A stretch of DNA of 64,000 nucleotides. Source: Mucilaginibacter hurinus (GTDB lineage: Bacteria > Bacteroidota > Bacteroidia > Sphingobacteriales > Sphingobacteriaceae). This document shows positions 48,485 to 58,057 of the stretch, one piece after another. The notes under the pieces are model-generated. The model saw nothing but the letters and a program-made list of their open reading frames with translations, was not told where the DNA came from and did no database searches. The stretch spans positions 372,001-436,000 of the forward strand of contig NZ_QGDC01000003.1 of assembly GCF_003324525.1 (NCBI RefSeq), written 5' to 3'. The translations under genes were made by a program, and so were the position numbers. Every line of letters begins with the position of its first letter. Position 1 is the first letter of the stretch.

Positions 48485-49639
48485 ATGTTTTTGAACGTAC
48501 TATCGTTACTTGTTGGCTTTTTATGCCTGTTTATAGTCGTTCTTATGCTTCTGAATACCCAGCCCGATCGAAGTAAAAATTACAGGACAAATGGCTATCT
48601 GGTTGTGATTTTATTGGTAGTCGGCGTACAACGTTTTTTGTACGCAATTGAAGCCTTGAATTTAACCGCTATCACCTACAGCCCTTTAAAAATAAACCCA
48701 TTGCTTGCTCTTTACATTGTGCCGGTTTACTACTTGTTTTTTCGCAGGCTTATTTATGACACAGGTAACCTGAAAAAGGAAGTACTGCATTTTGTTTTTC
48801 CTACAGTGTTTATTCTGATTAACCTGGTGATAACAAATTTTACACTCAATAGGATCACATATCTAGTATGGTCGGTGCTGTATTTTATATTAATACTAAG
48901 GATGGTAAAGGATTTTATTTATAAAAAAAAGCCAACCATGTTTGATAAAATAAGCTATCGGGCTAAAAAGAACTGGGTGTTATTAATGGTTATTTTAACA
49001 TTTTTATTGGTTGTATATTCTAATTGCTTTGCTTTTTTTGACTTATCGGTGCAAATGAATTTAAACGCCTTTTATAGGTATTCATCGCTGTGTTGGTTTG
49101 TTATTCTTTTTTTTATGTTTAAAAACCCTGTAATAATATTTGGCGAAAGCTATCTATTGCAAAGCATTAATTTGACCAAGCCGCAAACTTTTCAAGTATG
49201 GAGCAATAAGCCCTTAAAAGCCATTGAAGATAATGATACCACAGTGTATAAAACTGTTTATGACAAGATTGATTTTATTATTTTAGAAATCAAAGCCCTG
49301 CAAAAATCAATTGCGTTAATTTCTGCAATTACTTTAAATACTGAAACTTTAGCAAAAGAGTTAAAAATGCCCAAACGGCATTTAGATGTTATATTTAAAT
49401 ACCACTGTCATTATTCCATCAACGATTTTAGCAACCTGGTTAAAATTGATCATGCCTTATTATTAATAAATGAAGGCTATCTTAAAAAGTACACTGTGGA
49501 TTCTTTGGGGAAGACGTGTTTATTTAATTCCAGATTTACCTTTTCAACAAATTTTAAAAAGTTTGTCGGAGTATCTGTAAGCGACTTTGTAAGCAGCGCT
49601 AATATTCCTGAAAAAGACTATCAGCATTTGCTGTCGTAA
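48485..49639 (+). CDS. membrane-anchored AraC-family regulator (about seven transmembrane helices plus HTH)
   Basis: 384 aa. The N-terminal part (about 1-215) is strongly hydrophobic with roughly seven helices (LLVGFLCLFIVVLMLL, LLVVYSNCFAFF and so on). The C-terminal part (about 285-380) is an AraC-type helix-turn-helix: LNTETLAKELKMPKRHLDVI, then FNSRFTFSTNFKKFVGVSVS, the second helix-turn-helix with its usual F..FKK..G pattern. Such proteins sense a signal in or outside the membrane and bind DNA directly. The divergent arrangement with the collar/giant operon (107-base gap) makes that operon the most likely target. Another 7TM-type sensor with a different output lies at 23768. Confidence 0.83.
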   Translation: MFLNVLSLLVGFLCLFIVVLMLLNTQPDRSKNYRTNGYLVVILLVVGVQRFLYAIEALNLTAITYSPLKINPLLALYIVPVYYLFFRRLIYDTGNLKKEVLHFVFPTVFILINLVITNFTLNRITYLVWSVLYFILILRMVKDFIYKKKPTMFDKISYRAKKNWVLLMVILTFLLVVYSNCFAFFDLSVQMNLNAFYRYSSLCWFVILFFMFKNPVIIFGESYLLQSINLTKPQTFQVWSNKPLKAIEDNDTTVYKTVYDKIDFIILEIKALQKSIALISAITLNTETLAKELKMPKRHLDVIFKYHCHYSINDFSNLVKIDHALLLINEGYLKKYTVDSLGKTCLFNSRFTFSTNFKKFVGVSVSDFVSSANIPEKDYQHLLS

Positions 49640-49796
49640 AGGATGGGTTTGCAGTCCGATAAACGGGTGCGAATGAATAACGTTAAGCAGGTTAACAAGG
49701 CGGATATCATAAAGATTGAATTAGCTAAATCTATACCAAGAGGGAAAGTTTAAATTTAAAAATGACAAAGCGATACCCATTGATTTACCCATATAC

Positions 49797-49831
49797 GAAA
49801 AAACGCCCTTCTCGTACACGAAAAGGGCGTT
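49797..49831 (-). terminator. rho-independent terminator of tRNA-Arg
   Basis: Minus-strand stem AACGCCCTT/AAGGGCGTT (9 bp) is followed by a run of six T. It lies directly downstream of the tRNA on the minus strand, six bases from its 3' end. Confidence 0.75.
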
Positions 49832-49836
49832 AAATG

Positions 49837-49908
49837 TGGTCCCGACGAGAATCGAACTCATATCTAGAGTTTAGGAAACTCCTATTCTATCCGTTGAACT
49901 ACAGGACC
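49837..49908 (-). tRNA. tRNA-Arg, anticodon CCU
   Basis: 72 bases fold into a full cloverleaf. The acceptor stem is GGTCCTG/CGGGACC (7 bp with one T-G). The anticodon stem is GGAGT/ACTCT with loop TTCCTAA, giving anticodon CCT and decoding AGG. The T arm is ATGAG-TTCGATT-CTCGT. The discriminator base is A. CCA is not encoded; the genome sequence continues CATT. It lies 106 bases downstream of metG and is followed by a strong terminator. Confidence 0.93.
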
Positions 49909-50014
49909 AGTATTATGATATGATTACAGCATTTACTTCACGCTATCATCAAATTATAATCTGTGCAAAGGTGCAAATTATCGGGTTAATTAAAAAATCA
50001 TTTGAACATTGCTA

Positions 50015-52084
50015 TCACCTGATTACTGAACCATTTGGCATTGTTTGTGAAGGAGAGACGAAGCTAAGTTTACCGTTTGCATCCTCCGCCATCAGTATCA
50101 TGCCCTGTGATGGTATCCCTTTTATTTCCCGTGGCTCAAGATTTACTAAAATGCTCACTTGTTGACCGATAATTTTTTCCGGTTCGTAATACTCAGCAAT
50201 ACCTGACACTACCGTTCGCTGATCAATACCCGTATCTATTGTTAATTTTAGTAATTTTTTTGTTTTAGCAACTTTCTCGGCTGTTAAAATAGTGCCTGTA
50301 CGTATGTCCAAACCTGAAAATTGTTCAAAGGTAATGTTTTCTTTAGCCGGTGTTACCGTTACTTGATTGGACGCTATAGCCAAATCTTTTTGAGCCTGCA
50401 ACTTTTCCAACTGGCGGGCTATTGTTTCATCTTCTATCTTTTCGAAGAGTAACTGTGGCTGATTCAATTGGTGCCCTTTCACAAAACTTATTTCCTCATC
50501 ATAAGCTATAGCAGTTGGCCAGTTAAGCATAGCAAGTATTTTTTTGGCGGTATGCGGTAAAAATGTTTGCAGGCAGGTGGCCAAATGCCCTATCAGCACC
50601 AGGCTATTGTGTAAAGCATTTTTAGCCGACAGGGGATCGCTTTTTATTGTTTTCCAAGGCTCCTGCTCGGTCAGGTAACGGTTACCTAAGCGGGCCATAT
50701 CCATTACGGCCTGCAATGCCTGGCGAAATTTGAAGGCGTCAAGGCTTTTCTCCAATTCGTTATAATAGCCACCCAGCTCCGCGCTCAACTTTTCATCTGT
50801 GAGTGTCAGCGTCGGCGTGTCACTTTCAATTTTACCGGCATAATACTTATGCATCAGTATCATCACCCGGTTAACATAGTTACCTAAAATAGCCACCAAT
50901 TCGTTATTTACACGGGCCTGGTAATCTTTCCAGGTAAACTCACTGTCGCTTGTTTCGGGCAATATTGATGTCAGCACGTAACGCAGTTCATCCTGTTTGC
51001 CCGGAAACTCTTGCAGGTATTCATGAAGCCATACAGCGTGGTTGCGTGAGGTTGACAATTTATCGCCCTCCAGGTTTAAAAACTCGTTAGCAGGTACATT
51101 AAACGGCAATACATACTCGCCATGGGCATGCAACACACTCGGAAAGGTGATACAATGGAAAACGATATTATCTTTACCAATAAAATGTATCAGGCAGCTG
51201 TCGTCAGCCGTATCTGGTTGCTTTTTCCAATAAACCTGCCAGTCTTTTCCTTTATCAATCGCCCATTGCTTGGTAGCAGATATGTACCCTATAGGCGCAT
51301 CCAGCCACACATATAATTTTTTGCCTTGGGCTTCTTCAAGCGGTACATCAATTCCCCAGTCAAGATCCCGCGTCATCGATCGTGGCTGCAGACCTGTTTT
51401 GAGCCATGATTTACATTGCCCGAAAACATTTACTTTCCACTCGCCTTCCTTGGTATCTATCCATTGCTCAAGCCATGGCTGATATTTATCCAACGGCAGG
51501 TACCAGTGCTTTGTAGGCTTCAATACCGGCGTTTTACCGCTTAGTGTTGATACCGGGTTAATCAGATCTGTGGGGTTTAAAGAAGTACCGCATTTTTCGC
51601 ATTGGTCGCCATAAGCGTTTTCATTATGGCAATTGGGGCATGTCCCTGTGATATAACGATCAGCCAAAAACTGGTGATATTCTACGTCAAAATACTGCTC
51701 AGAAAATTTTTCTTCAAACTCACCTTTTTCATACAGGTTTAAAAAAAACTCTTTAGATAAATCGTGGTGGATAGCTGAAGAGGTACGGTGATAAATATCA
51801 AACCCTATCCCGAATTCTTCAAAACTGGCTTTTATTTGTTGATGGTATTTATCTATTATAGACTGGGGGGTAGTGCCTTCTTTTTTTGCTTTTATAGTAA
51901 TAGCAGCGCCATGTTCATCGGATCCGCATATGTATACAACGTCTTTCTTTTTAAGGCGCAGGTATCTTACAAAAATATCGGCCGGCAGGTAAGCTCCTGC
52001 AAGATGACCAATATGCAGAGGCCCGTTAGCATAGGGCAATGCCGACGTAATTGTATATCGTTTAAATTTATTAAGTTGTGACAT
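50015..52084 (-). CDS. metG: methionyl-tRNA synthetase
   Basis: 689 aa, the length of the class with a C-terminal tRNA-binding extension. It charges tRNA-Met with methionine in the cytoplasm. The class I signature is YANGPLHIGHLAGAYLPAD (HIGH at 24-27). The KMSKS-type loop reads KLSTS at 342-346. The zinc finger is CPNCHNENAYGDQCEKCG. The C-terminal EMAP/tRNA-binding domain (about 585-689) contains FSGLDIRTGTILTAE and NLEPREIKGIPSQGM. An essential gene, complete and ordinary. It is divergent from the LD-carboxypeptidase, and an exact -7 box lies 27 bases upstream of its ATG. Confidence 0.97.
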   Translation of the reverse strand: MSQLNKFKRYTITSALPYANGPLHIGHLAGAYLPADIFVRYLRLKKKDVVYICGSDEHGAAITIKAKKEGTTPQSIIDKYHQQIKASFEEFGIGFDIYHRTSSAIHHDLSKEFFLNLYEKGEFEEKFSEQYFDVEYHQFLADRYITGTCPNCHNENAYGDQCEKCGTSLNPTDLINPVSTLSGKTPVLKPTKHWYLPLDKYQPWLEQWIDTKEGEWKVNVFGQCKSWLKTGLQPRSMTRDLDWGIDVPLEEAQGKKLYVWLDAPIGYISATKQWAIDKGKDWQVYWKKQPDTADDSCLIHFIGKDNIVFHCITFPSVLHAHGEYVLPFNVPANEFLNLEGDKLSTSRNHAVWLHEYLQEFPGKQDELRYVLTSILPETSDSEFTWKDYQARVNNELVAILGNYVNRVMILMHKYYAGKIESDTPTLTLTDEKLSAELGGYYNELEKSLDAFKFRQALQAVMDMARLGNRYLTEQEPWKTIKSDPLSAKNALHNSLVLIGHLATCLQTFLPHTAKKILAMLNWPTAIAYDEEISFVKGHQLNQPQLLFEKIEDETIARQLEKLQAQKDLAIASNQVTVTPAKENITFEQFSGLDIRTGTILTAEKVAKTKKLLKLTIDTGIDQRTVVSGIAEYYEPEKIIGQQVSILVNLEPREIKGIPSQGMILMAEDANGKLSFVSPSQTMPNGSVIR

Positions 52085-52111
52085 TAATGTACAGCGTTAT
52101 TAATAATTTGG

Positions 52112-52119
52112 CAAAGATA
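52112..52119 (-). promoter_or_regulatory. -7 element of the metG promoter
   Basis: Minus-strand TATCTTTG matches TAnnTTTG exactly. Start would be about 52105, with a leader of about 21 bases before the metG ATG at 52084. No clear -33 element at the expected spacing. Confidence 0.45.
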
Positions 52120-52126
52120 ATTCAAT

Positions 52127-53032
52127 ATGACCATAAACCCTCCATATCTAAAAAAAGGGGATAGAGTTGCTATCACCTGCCCGGCAAAAAAGTTACCTAA
52201 ACCTATGACGGATGCAGTTAATTTACTTCAATCATGGGGACTGGAAGTTATATTAGGTGATACGATTGAAGCATCATATCATCAATTTTCAGGCGATGAT
52301 GCACTACGCGCGCAAGATATGCAACGTTTTGTTGATGACGACACCATAAAGGCCATCTTTGCGGCCCGGGGGGGGTATGGCACTATTCGGATTATAGATC
52401 ATATAGATTTCACTAAGCTGGATTTAAACCCTAAGTGGATCATCGGCTTTAGTGATATAACATTGTTGCATGCTCATCTGTACAGCAATTACCGTTTGCA
52501 AACTATACACGGGCAAATGCCTATAAATATTCCCGACGCGTCGGCTAAATCCATTCGTACACTTCAAAGTGCCTTATTCGGTAATCAATTAAGTTACCAA
52601 GTTGAACCACATACGCTTAACCGTTCCGGCAAAGGAACAGGTACGCTGATAGGCGGTAATTTAAGCTTGCTGGTAGCTATTTCAGGTTCCGTATCTGACA
52701 TGGATTATGACGGCGCAGTACTGTTTATTGAAGATGTAGGCGAATATTTATATTCGGTTGATCGACTGGTACGCACCTTAGACCGTGCGGGTAAATTGAA
52801 GAACCTTGCAGGACTGATTGTAGGTGGATTCACTGAAATAAAAGACAATGACATCCCATTTGGACAAACAGTACCTGAAATAATTATGGAGGTTGTTAAA
52901 AGCTACAATTTTCCGGTTTGTTTTAACTTTCCGGCCGGGCATATATCTGATAACCAAAGTATGATTTTAGGTAAAAAAATAACGCTCGCAGTTGATGACA
53001 AAACCGCTACGGCAAACTATCTATCTGATTAG
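52127..53032 (+). CDS. LD-carboxypeptidase (peptidase family S66)
   Basis: 301 aa, normal for the family. Cleaves the L-Lys/DAP-D-Ala bond of tetrapeptides in murein recycling, or a similar bond in other family members. The catalytic triad is placed as in LdcA: Ser109 in GFSDIT, Glu202 in FIEDVGE, His272 in PAGHISDNQ. Other family marks are AARGGYGTIRIID and TGTLIGGNLSLL. No signal peptide, so cytoplasmic. It is divergent from metG (42 bases between starts) and 38 bases ahead of the DoxX gene, likely co-transcribed with it. The S66 family also includes MccF-like enzymes; without a search LdcA is the default. Confidence 0.92.
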   Translation: MTINPPYLKKGDRVAITCPAKKLPKPMTDAVNLLQSWGLEVILGDTIEASYHQFSGDDALRAQDMQRFVDDDTIKAIFAARGGYGTIRIIDHIDFTKLDLNPKWIIGFSDITLLHAHLYSNYRLQTIHGQMPINIPDASAKSIRTLQSALFGNQLSYQVEPHTLNRSGKGTGTLIGGNLSLLVAISGSVSDMDYDGAVLFIEDVGEYLYSVDRLVRTLDRAGKLKNLAGLIVGGFTEIKDNDIPFGQTVPEIIMEVVKSYNFPVCFNFPAGHISDNQSMILGKKITLAVDDKTATANYLSD

Positions 53033-53070
53033 CTGTTTGTTTTAAATTCCGTTCACTTAAATACTATATC

Positions 53071-53478
53071 ATGGCACTATTAAGTAATTTGGGCAGGCAC
53101 AAAGATTTCGGGCTGCTCGTAGTACGCATTGGCTTAGGCATAATGTTTATTATTCACGGCTATCCAAAACTCATGGGTGGGCCCGATGGCTGGGAAGGGT
53201 TAGGATCATCAACAAAATACATCGGCTTCACTTTCTTACCAATGGTGTTTGGATTATTAGCAGCGTTGGCCGAAACGTTGGGTGGCTTTTTAATACTCGT
53301 AGGTCTTGCCTTTAGGCCGGCATGCCTTATTTTAACAATTAATCTTATTGTTGCTGCCGCTTCGCACCTTGGCCGCGGCGAAGGACTTATGGGTGCAGCA
53401 CACCCTATTGAACTGGCTGTTGTATTTTTAGGGCTTGCTTTTGTAGGACCCGGTAAGTATAGCGTTGATAAGAAGTAA
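53071..53478 (+). CDS. DoxX-family membrane protein
   Basis: 135 aa with four hydrophobic helices. The first carries the family pattern LVVRIGLGIMFIIHGYPKLM, followed by AALAETLGGFLILVGLAFRP and a C-terminal FLGLAFVGPGKYSVD. DoxX proteins are small inner-membrane proteins linked in some species to redox stress defence; the exact function of most is unknown. It lies 38 bases downstream of the LD-carboxypeptidase and ends just before a strong bidirectional terminator. Confidence 0.9.
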   Translation: MALLSNLGRHKDFGLLVVRIGLGIMFIIHGYPKLMGGPDGWEGLGSSTKYIGFTFLPMVFGLLAALAETLGGFLILVGLAFRPACLILTINLIVAAASHLGRGEGLMGAAHPIELAVVFLGLAFVGPGKYSVDKK

Positions 53479-53490
53479 AACGTAAAACTT

Positions 53491-53539
53491 ATGATGTAAA
53501 AAAAGCGGTTATGAATCATAACCGCTTTTTTTACATCAT
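53491..53539. terminator. bidirectional rho-independent terminator, 23-bp perfect inverted repeat
   Basis: Two 23-base arms (53491-53513 and 53517-53539) are exact reverse complements around a three-base AAT loop. The core is AGCGGTTATG/CATAACCGCT flanked by seven A on the left and seven T on the right, so it terminates in both directions. It sits between the convergent DoxX gene and the second SusD gene. Confidence 0.92.
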
Positions 53540-53549
53540 ACACTGATAT

Positions 53550-55049
53550 TTAGTCGTGTATAGTATCCCACCAAACAGGTGTGAATAATGATACCGTACC
53601 CGGGTAATTTAAGTTTGATACGGCCTCCGAATTGGGATAGGTCATGCGTAATGGCATTCTACCTGCACCTTGCGTAGAAGCAGCCGACTGAACAAGGAAG
53701 TTAGGATAACCGGTCCTGCGCCACTCTGTCCAGGCCTCAAAACCTTGGAAACCATTCATAGCATACCACTTTTGTGTAATTATAGCCTCCATCTGTTCGT
53801 CCAAAGACGCCCCTTCAGGATATGCTACAACAGGTTGCAAAATATAGGCATCCGCTTGTCCTGTAGTTAAACCTAAAGCGGTAAAACTAGCAGCTATGCC
53901 TTCGGCATACAAAGACGGTGCACTTCCATTTCCCCAGCCCCGTGCCGCGGCTTCGGCTTGTAAAAATTTACTTTCAGCCTTGGATATAAGTTTAACGGGA
54001 GCTGTAGCAGACGCTTGGTTGTTTGCCCTGCCGCCAACCAACGGGGAAGGCGGAGAAACTTGTTTGCCCGTGTGTAAAGTATTATTGTAAGTGCCTTGAG
54101 CTATAGAGCGTATTCTGTTACCTTCTGAAGCCGTATCAGTAAGAAATATATCATACAGTTTCTCTACACGCAGATCATTGTTATCATACATAGTATCAAC
54201 AGAAGTTGAACTTGCTACAATGTTTTGTACCTTATTCAAAGTAGGGCTGGCCATTTCATTATAAAGCGGATTTTCATTACCACCGGTTGTGGTATAGGTA
54301 ATAGTAGCGTCAGCATTTAAAAAAGTAGGCGAGGTAGCGTATAAAGCTTCTATGCCGGCTTGCGCCTTAGCAGCATCTACATTCGCTATCCTTAAATAAG
54401 CTCTAAGCTTAAGTGTGTTAGCAAAAGCAACCCAGCTATCCATGTTACCTTTAAATATCATGTCCTGGTTACCTACAGCAACTGATGTACCAGATTGCAC
54501 TAAGCCTAAACCTAAATCAATGTATTTAAATATACTATCATACACTGACTGCTGTGAATCAAATTTAGGTGAGGTGTATAAAGTTGGCTGTAAAGCTTCT
54601 TTAAGTGGCACATCACCGAAAGCATCAGTAGTTAACTGGTAGGCATAAGCCTTCATTATATAGGCAATCCCTTTAGTATGATCTATATCCGTTTGAGGGC
54701 TTTTGATGATCAAATCAGCGTTTATTAAAGCATTACGGTATAAGATAAGCCAAGGCCTATCAAATGCGGTAGCAGCCGGATTATATTGATCTATAGACCT
54801 GTATTGTGATGAGGTTGGGTTTTGAGTCCAATACTGAGCCCAAAAGCTACCATATATTTGAAATGCATTTCCTACAATCTGGCTTACTGCTGCCTGAGTT
54901 GTGGGTAAAAGCAAATTCGGATCAGCAGAATCAGGATTGTTTGGATTCTGGTTGATATCTAAAAACTTCTTACACCCCGTCAACCCCGCGGCGGCGATAA
55001 TAATTACAAGCAACAGTTGCTTTGGGTTGAATATATATTTTTTACTCAT
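53550..55049 (-). CDS. SusD-like outer-membrane lipoprotein (SusD_like_2 type)
   Basis: 499 aa. A lipoprotein signal has its cysteine at residue 26 (LTGCKKFLDINQNPNNP). The N-terminal NPNNP, the QYWTQNPTSSQYRS stretch and LRAYLRIANVDA place it with the SusD-like branch whose partners often transport peptides or unknown substrates, rather than with the classic SusD. The C-terminal WTEWRRTGYPNF motif is the usual family mark. It lies 17 bases after the SusC stop and is translated from the same message; it caps the transporter at the cell surface. Ligand unknown; no enzyme is present in the operon. Confidence 0.93.
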   Translation of the reverse strand: MSKKYIFNPKQLLLVIIIAAAGLTGCKKFLDINQNPNNPDSADPNLLLPTTQAAVSQIVGNAFQIYGSFWAQYWTQNPTSSQYRSIDQYNPAATAFDRPWLILYRNALINADLIIKSPQTDIDHTKGIAYIMKAYAYQLTTDAFGDVPLKEALQPTLYTSPKFDSQQSVYDSIFKYIDLGLGLVQSGTSVAVGNQDMIFKGNMDSWVAFANTLKLRAYLRIANVDAAKAQAGIEALYATSPTFLNADATITYTTTGGNENPLYNEMASPTLNKVQNIVASSTSVDTMYDNNDLRVEKLYDIFLTDTASEGNRIRSIAQGTYNNTLHTGKQVSPPSPLVGGRANNQASATAPVKLISKAESKFLQAEAAARGWGNGSAPSLYAEGIAASFTALGLTTGQADAYILQPVVAYPEGASLDEQMEAIITQKWYAMNGFQGFEAWTEWRRTGYPNFLVQSAASTQGAGRMPLRMTYPNSEAVSNLNYPGTVSLFTPVWWDTIHD

Positions 55050-55066
55050 GATGATTTTATTATTTA

Positions 55067-57988
55067 TTAAAAGTTAACTTTTACATTAAACCCGTAATTA
55101 CGTATAGATGGCATAGCTGTAAAGTCGAAACCTTGCTCATTTGTCGCACCAGCTGAGTTGATCTCCGGATCCACATATTTGTTTTCTTTAGCAGTCCAGA
55201 TGAATAAGTTATTACCAAATACACCTACAGTTAACGCATTAAATGGAAGACCTTTAAATTGTGACTTTTTGAACTGGTAAGACAATGATGCTGTACGTAC
55301 TTTTACGTAAGATCCGTCTACGATGTTCACACCAGGATTTAGGTCAGGAAAGTAGTCTTGTTTAAGATAATTCACTGCATTTGCGCCAGAGTTAACCACA
55401 CTGTTGCCATCATCATCCAGGTAAACAGAGTTAGGGAAAGGCTGACCGAACCTAGGGCCGCCTGTTTCAGCTGAAGTTCCAACAAAGGCCATAATATCTT
55501 TAGTCCGTGAGTAAAACTTATTACCTTGCTTTATATCGAACATAACGTCAAAAGTAAAGCCTTTGTAATTTACTGTAGTACCTAAAGCGGCAATATATTT
55601 AGGTTGATAACTGCCTAAATATTGCGCCTCTGAAGTAGCAACAGGTAAACCGCTTCCGGAATCAACGATTGTTCTACCTTGATCATCAGTAGCATTTGTT
55701 ACTGCGTAAAACTCGCCTAGCGGTTTGCCTACAGCGGCCACAATTGACATACCATTGAAGCCACCTATTACAAATTGGTCAACACCAGGCATTAATTCAA
55801 CAACCTTACTTATGTTACGAGTAAAGTTACCGTAGAGGTCCCAATTAAAATCTTTGGTTTTTACTACAGTTCCTCTTAAAGCTAGTTGCAAGCCTTTGTT
55901 ATCTACCCTACCTGCGTTAACAACGCTAAAGCTGTAACCGGTTGAGTTAGGTGTAGGTATAGGCAATATTTGATTTTTCGAGATGTTTTTATAAAAAGTC
56001 AGATCCAGGTTTAACCTGTTATTAAAGAAAGCCATTTCTGTACCGATCTCATATGAGGTCGTTTGCTCCGGTTTCAAGTTCGGGTTGCCAAGTGTAGTAC
56101 TTGCCATTAGTGCTGCTACGCTGCCGAATGGAAAAGTAGTACTGCCAAAGTTTGCAAGAACAGTTCCACGAGAAAAGGTAGTTAATAATTGATATGGATC
56201 AGTATCCTGACCTACCTGTGCAATGCTACCGCGAATTTTACCATAGCTAAACCAATCATTAGGCTTTAACACCTCACTAAATACAAATGAGGTACTAACA
56301 CTTGGATAAAAAAAGGAGTTATTGTTTATTGGCAAAGTAGATGACCAGTCATTACGTGCGGTGGCCTCTAAAAACAACATATTCTTGTAAGACAAGTTTA
56401 AGTCGGCATATAAAGCAAATAGCCTTCTCCTTGAAATAAAGTCTTGAACAATATTTATAGGACCATTACTATTTTGAAGGTTATACCAACCCGGTACAAC
56501 TAAACCCGTACTAGCGTTAGTAGCTGTGCGGTTTGTATTTGTTGAACGCTGGCGAATGTTGTTACCCAACATTAATGACCCCTGGAAATCCTCGTTAAAT
56601 TTGTGAGTTCCGGTAACCATTAAATCATGCACTAACTCAGTTACACCTAATTGATCAATTTGGTATGAGCCATTGCTTGTTTGTGCCAATGCATAATTTC
56701 CGGCATCGTCTGCCGGAGTATAATTGTATTTAGGTACAATCAACCTTCTGCGGTCAGAGTAAGTATCAATACCGATACGTTCAGTAATATTTAACCAACT
56801 TGCCGGCTTGTAAGTCAAATTAACGTTACCAGTTATACGCTCAACGTTGTTATTATTACTGAAATTTTTAAGTACAAAATATGGGTTTAAAGAGTACGAT
56901 CCGTAATAACCATATTTGTTGGGCACGTCACCTTGAGTAAAACCATAACCATTATATTTGTTGTTCAGTTTGAAAAAGTTTCTGACATTATCAGGCTGAG
57001 CTGAGTAAGGCTTCATTTGCCTTACACCACCTATTGATTGACCCCATTCCTGCATTTCGCCGGTAAATGGCGCACCCCAGCTCCAGTTTTCTACCGGGTC
57101 ATTATAATATTCAGTTATATTTCCGTCGTCATCAGTCGCGGTGTAATAACCCTGACCATATTCGTTTTGCAAATCAGGCAATTTAAGAATTGAAGAAAAA
57201 ATATTTGAGGTACTGAATGATACCTGGGCTTTTCCTTTTTGACCCGATTTGGTAGTTATCTGCAATGCACCATTAGATGCCCTTGACCCATAAAGCGCAG
57301 CAGCAGCAGGGCCAATTAACGCTGTAACGTTTTCGATGTCATCAGGATCGATGTCATTACCGCGGTTACCAAAATCGATACTGGTTAAGCTTGAAGCTCC
57401 GCCGACAACGCTTGAGTTATCGATAGGAATACCATCAACAACAATCAGGGCATTGTTATTACCGTTGATTGAAGATCCGCCGCGGAATACAACACGTGTT
57501 GATGCGCCAGGAGCATTTGAAGTAGTGGTAATGTTGGCACCAGGTATACGGCCAACTAATGAGTTAAGTGCGCTCGGGTTACCGCCTTTTACCAAATCTT
57601 CACCTTGCACGGTAGTAGCAGCGTAACCCAGAGATCTTTTCTCCCTGCGGATTTGGTTGGCAGTTACTACAACTTCGGCAAGGTCACGCATGTCAGACGA
57701 AAGTGTGGCATTAACAACACCATTAGCACCAATTGGTGACGTTACCGTTCCATAGCCAATAAAAGAAAATTGTAATGAAGTTGCATTCTGAGGAACATTG
57801 ATGGAAAACTTTCCGTCTCCATTGGTTTGAGAACCTATTGTAGTACCCGGCACGGTTACACTCACGCCCGGGATAGGTAATCCATCCTCTTTAGCAGTTA
57901 CAGTTCCGGTGATAGTCCGGTTTTGTGCAAATGTTTGCGTAACGCATAACATTAAAATGCACAAACTTACTAGTAGAAGTTTTTTCAT
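55067..57988 (-). CDS. SusC/RagA-family TonB-linked outer-membrane transporter
   Basis: 973 aa. Signal peptide 1-21 (ending TFAQN), a carboxypeptidase-regulatory-like domain (about 24-105, GTVTAKEDGLPIPGVSV), a plug domain (about 112-250, LAEVVVTANQIRREKRSLGY, with VVFRGGSSINGNNNALIVVD) and a barrel ending SIRNYGFNVKVNF. It is the transporter partner of the SusD-like gene 17 bases downstream. The upstream region has a good -33/-7 promoter whose -33 lies within a long inverted repeat, so transcription may be controlled by a dimeric regulator. The adjacent PadR gene is divergent. Substrate unknown. Confidence 0.95.
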   Translation of the reverse strand: MKKLLLVSLCILMLCVTQTFAQNRTITGTVTAKEDGLPIPGVSVTVPGTTIGSQTNGDGKFSINVPQNATSLQFSFIGYGTVTSPIGANGVVNATLSSDMRDLAEVVVTANQIRREKRSLGYAATTVQGEDLVKGGNPSALNSLVGRIPGANITTTSNAPGASTRVVFRGGSSINGNNNALIVVDGIPIDNSSVVGGASSLTSIDFGNRGNDIDPDDIENVTALIGPAAAALYGSRASNGALQITTKSGQKGKAQVSFSTSNIFSSILKLPDLQNEYGQGYYTATDDDGNITEYYNDPVENWSWGAPFTGEMQEWGQSIGGVRQMKPYSAQPDNVRNFFKLNNKYNGYGFTQGDVPNKYGYYGSYSLNPYFVLKNFSNNNNVERITGNVNLTYKPASWLNITERIGIDTYSDRRRLIVPKYNYTPADDAGNYALAQTSNGSYQIDQLGVTELVHDLMVTGTHKFNEDFQGSLMLGNNIRQRSTNTNRTATNASTGLVVPGWYNLQNSNGPINIVQDFISRRRLFALYADLNLSYKNMLFLEATARNDWSSTLPINNNSFFYPSVSTSFVFSEVLKPNDWFSYGKIRGSIAQVGQDTDPYQLLTTFSRGTVLANFGSTTFPFGSVAALMASTTLGNPNLKPEQTTSYEIGTEMAFFNNRLNLDLTFYKNISKNQILPIPTPNSTGYSFSVVNAGRVDNKGLQLALRGTVVKTKDFNWDLYGNFTRNISKVVELMPGVDQFVIGGFNGMSIVAAVGKPLGEFYAVTNATDDQGRTIVDSGSGLPVATSEAQYLGSYQPKYIAALGTTVNYKGFTFDVMFDIKQGNKFYSRTKDIMAFVGTSAETGGPRFGQPFPNSVYLDDDGNSVVNSGANAVNYLKQDYFPDLNPGVNIVDGSYVKVRTASLSYQFKKSQFKGLPFNALTVGVFGNNLFIWTAKENKYVDPEINSAGATNEQGFDFTAMPSIRNYGFNVKVNF

Positions 57989-58026
57989 TTCGTTAATAAT
58001 AAGATCAGTTAATAGTTAATTAAACA

Positions 58027-58057
58027 TAAAAGTAGTGTTACATTATTGAAAAGTCAA
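58027..58057 (-). promoter_or_regulatory. promoter of the second SusC/SusD operon
   Basis: On the minus strand TTG (58055-58057) is followed after exactly 20 bases by TACTTTTA (58027-58034), one base off TAnnTTTG. The spacing is that of Bacteroidota promoters. A start near 58021 would give a leader of about 30 bases before the ATG at 57988. The TTG lies within an inverted-repeat arm. Confidence 0.45.

Noticed and set aside
49643..49753. 36-codon frame (MGLQSDKRVR...) right after the 7TM-AraC gene
   Set aside because: Close spacing is suggestive, but the peptide is basic and featureless, with no conserved pattern seen; could be chance.
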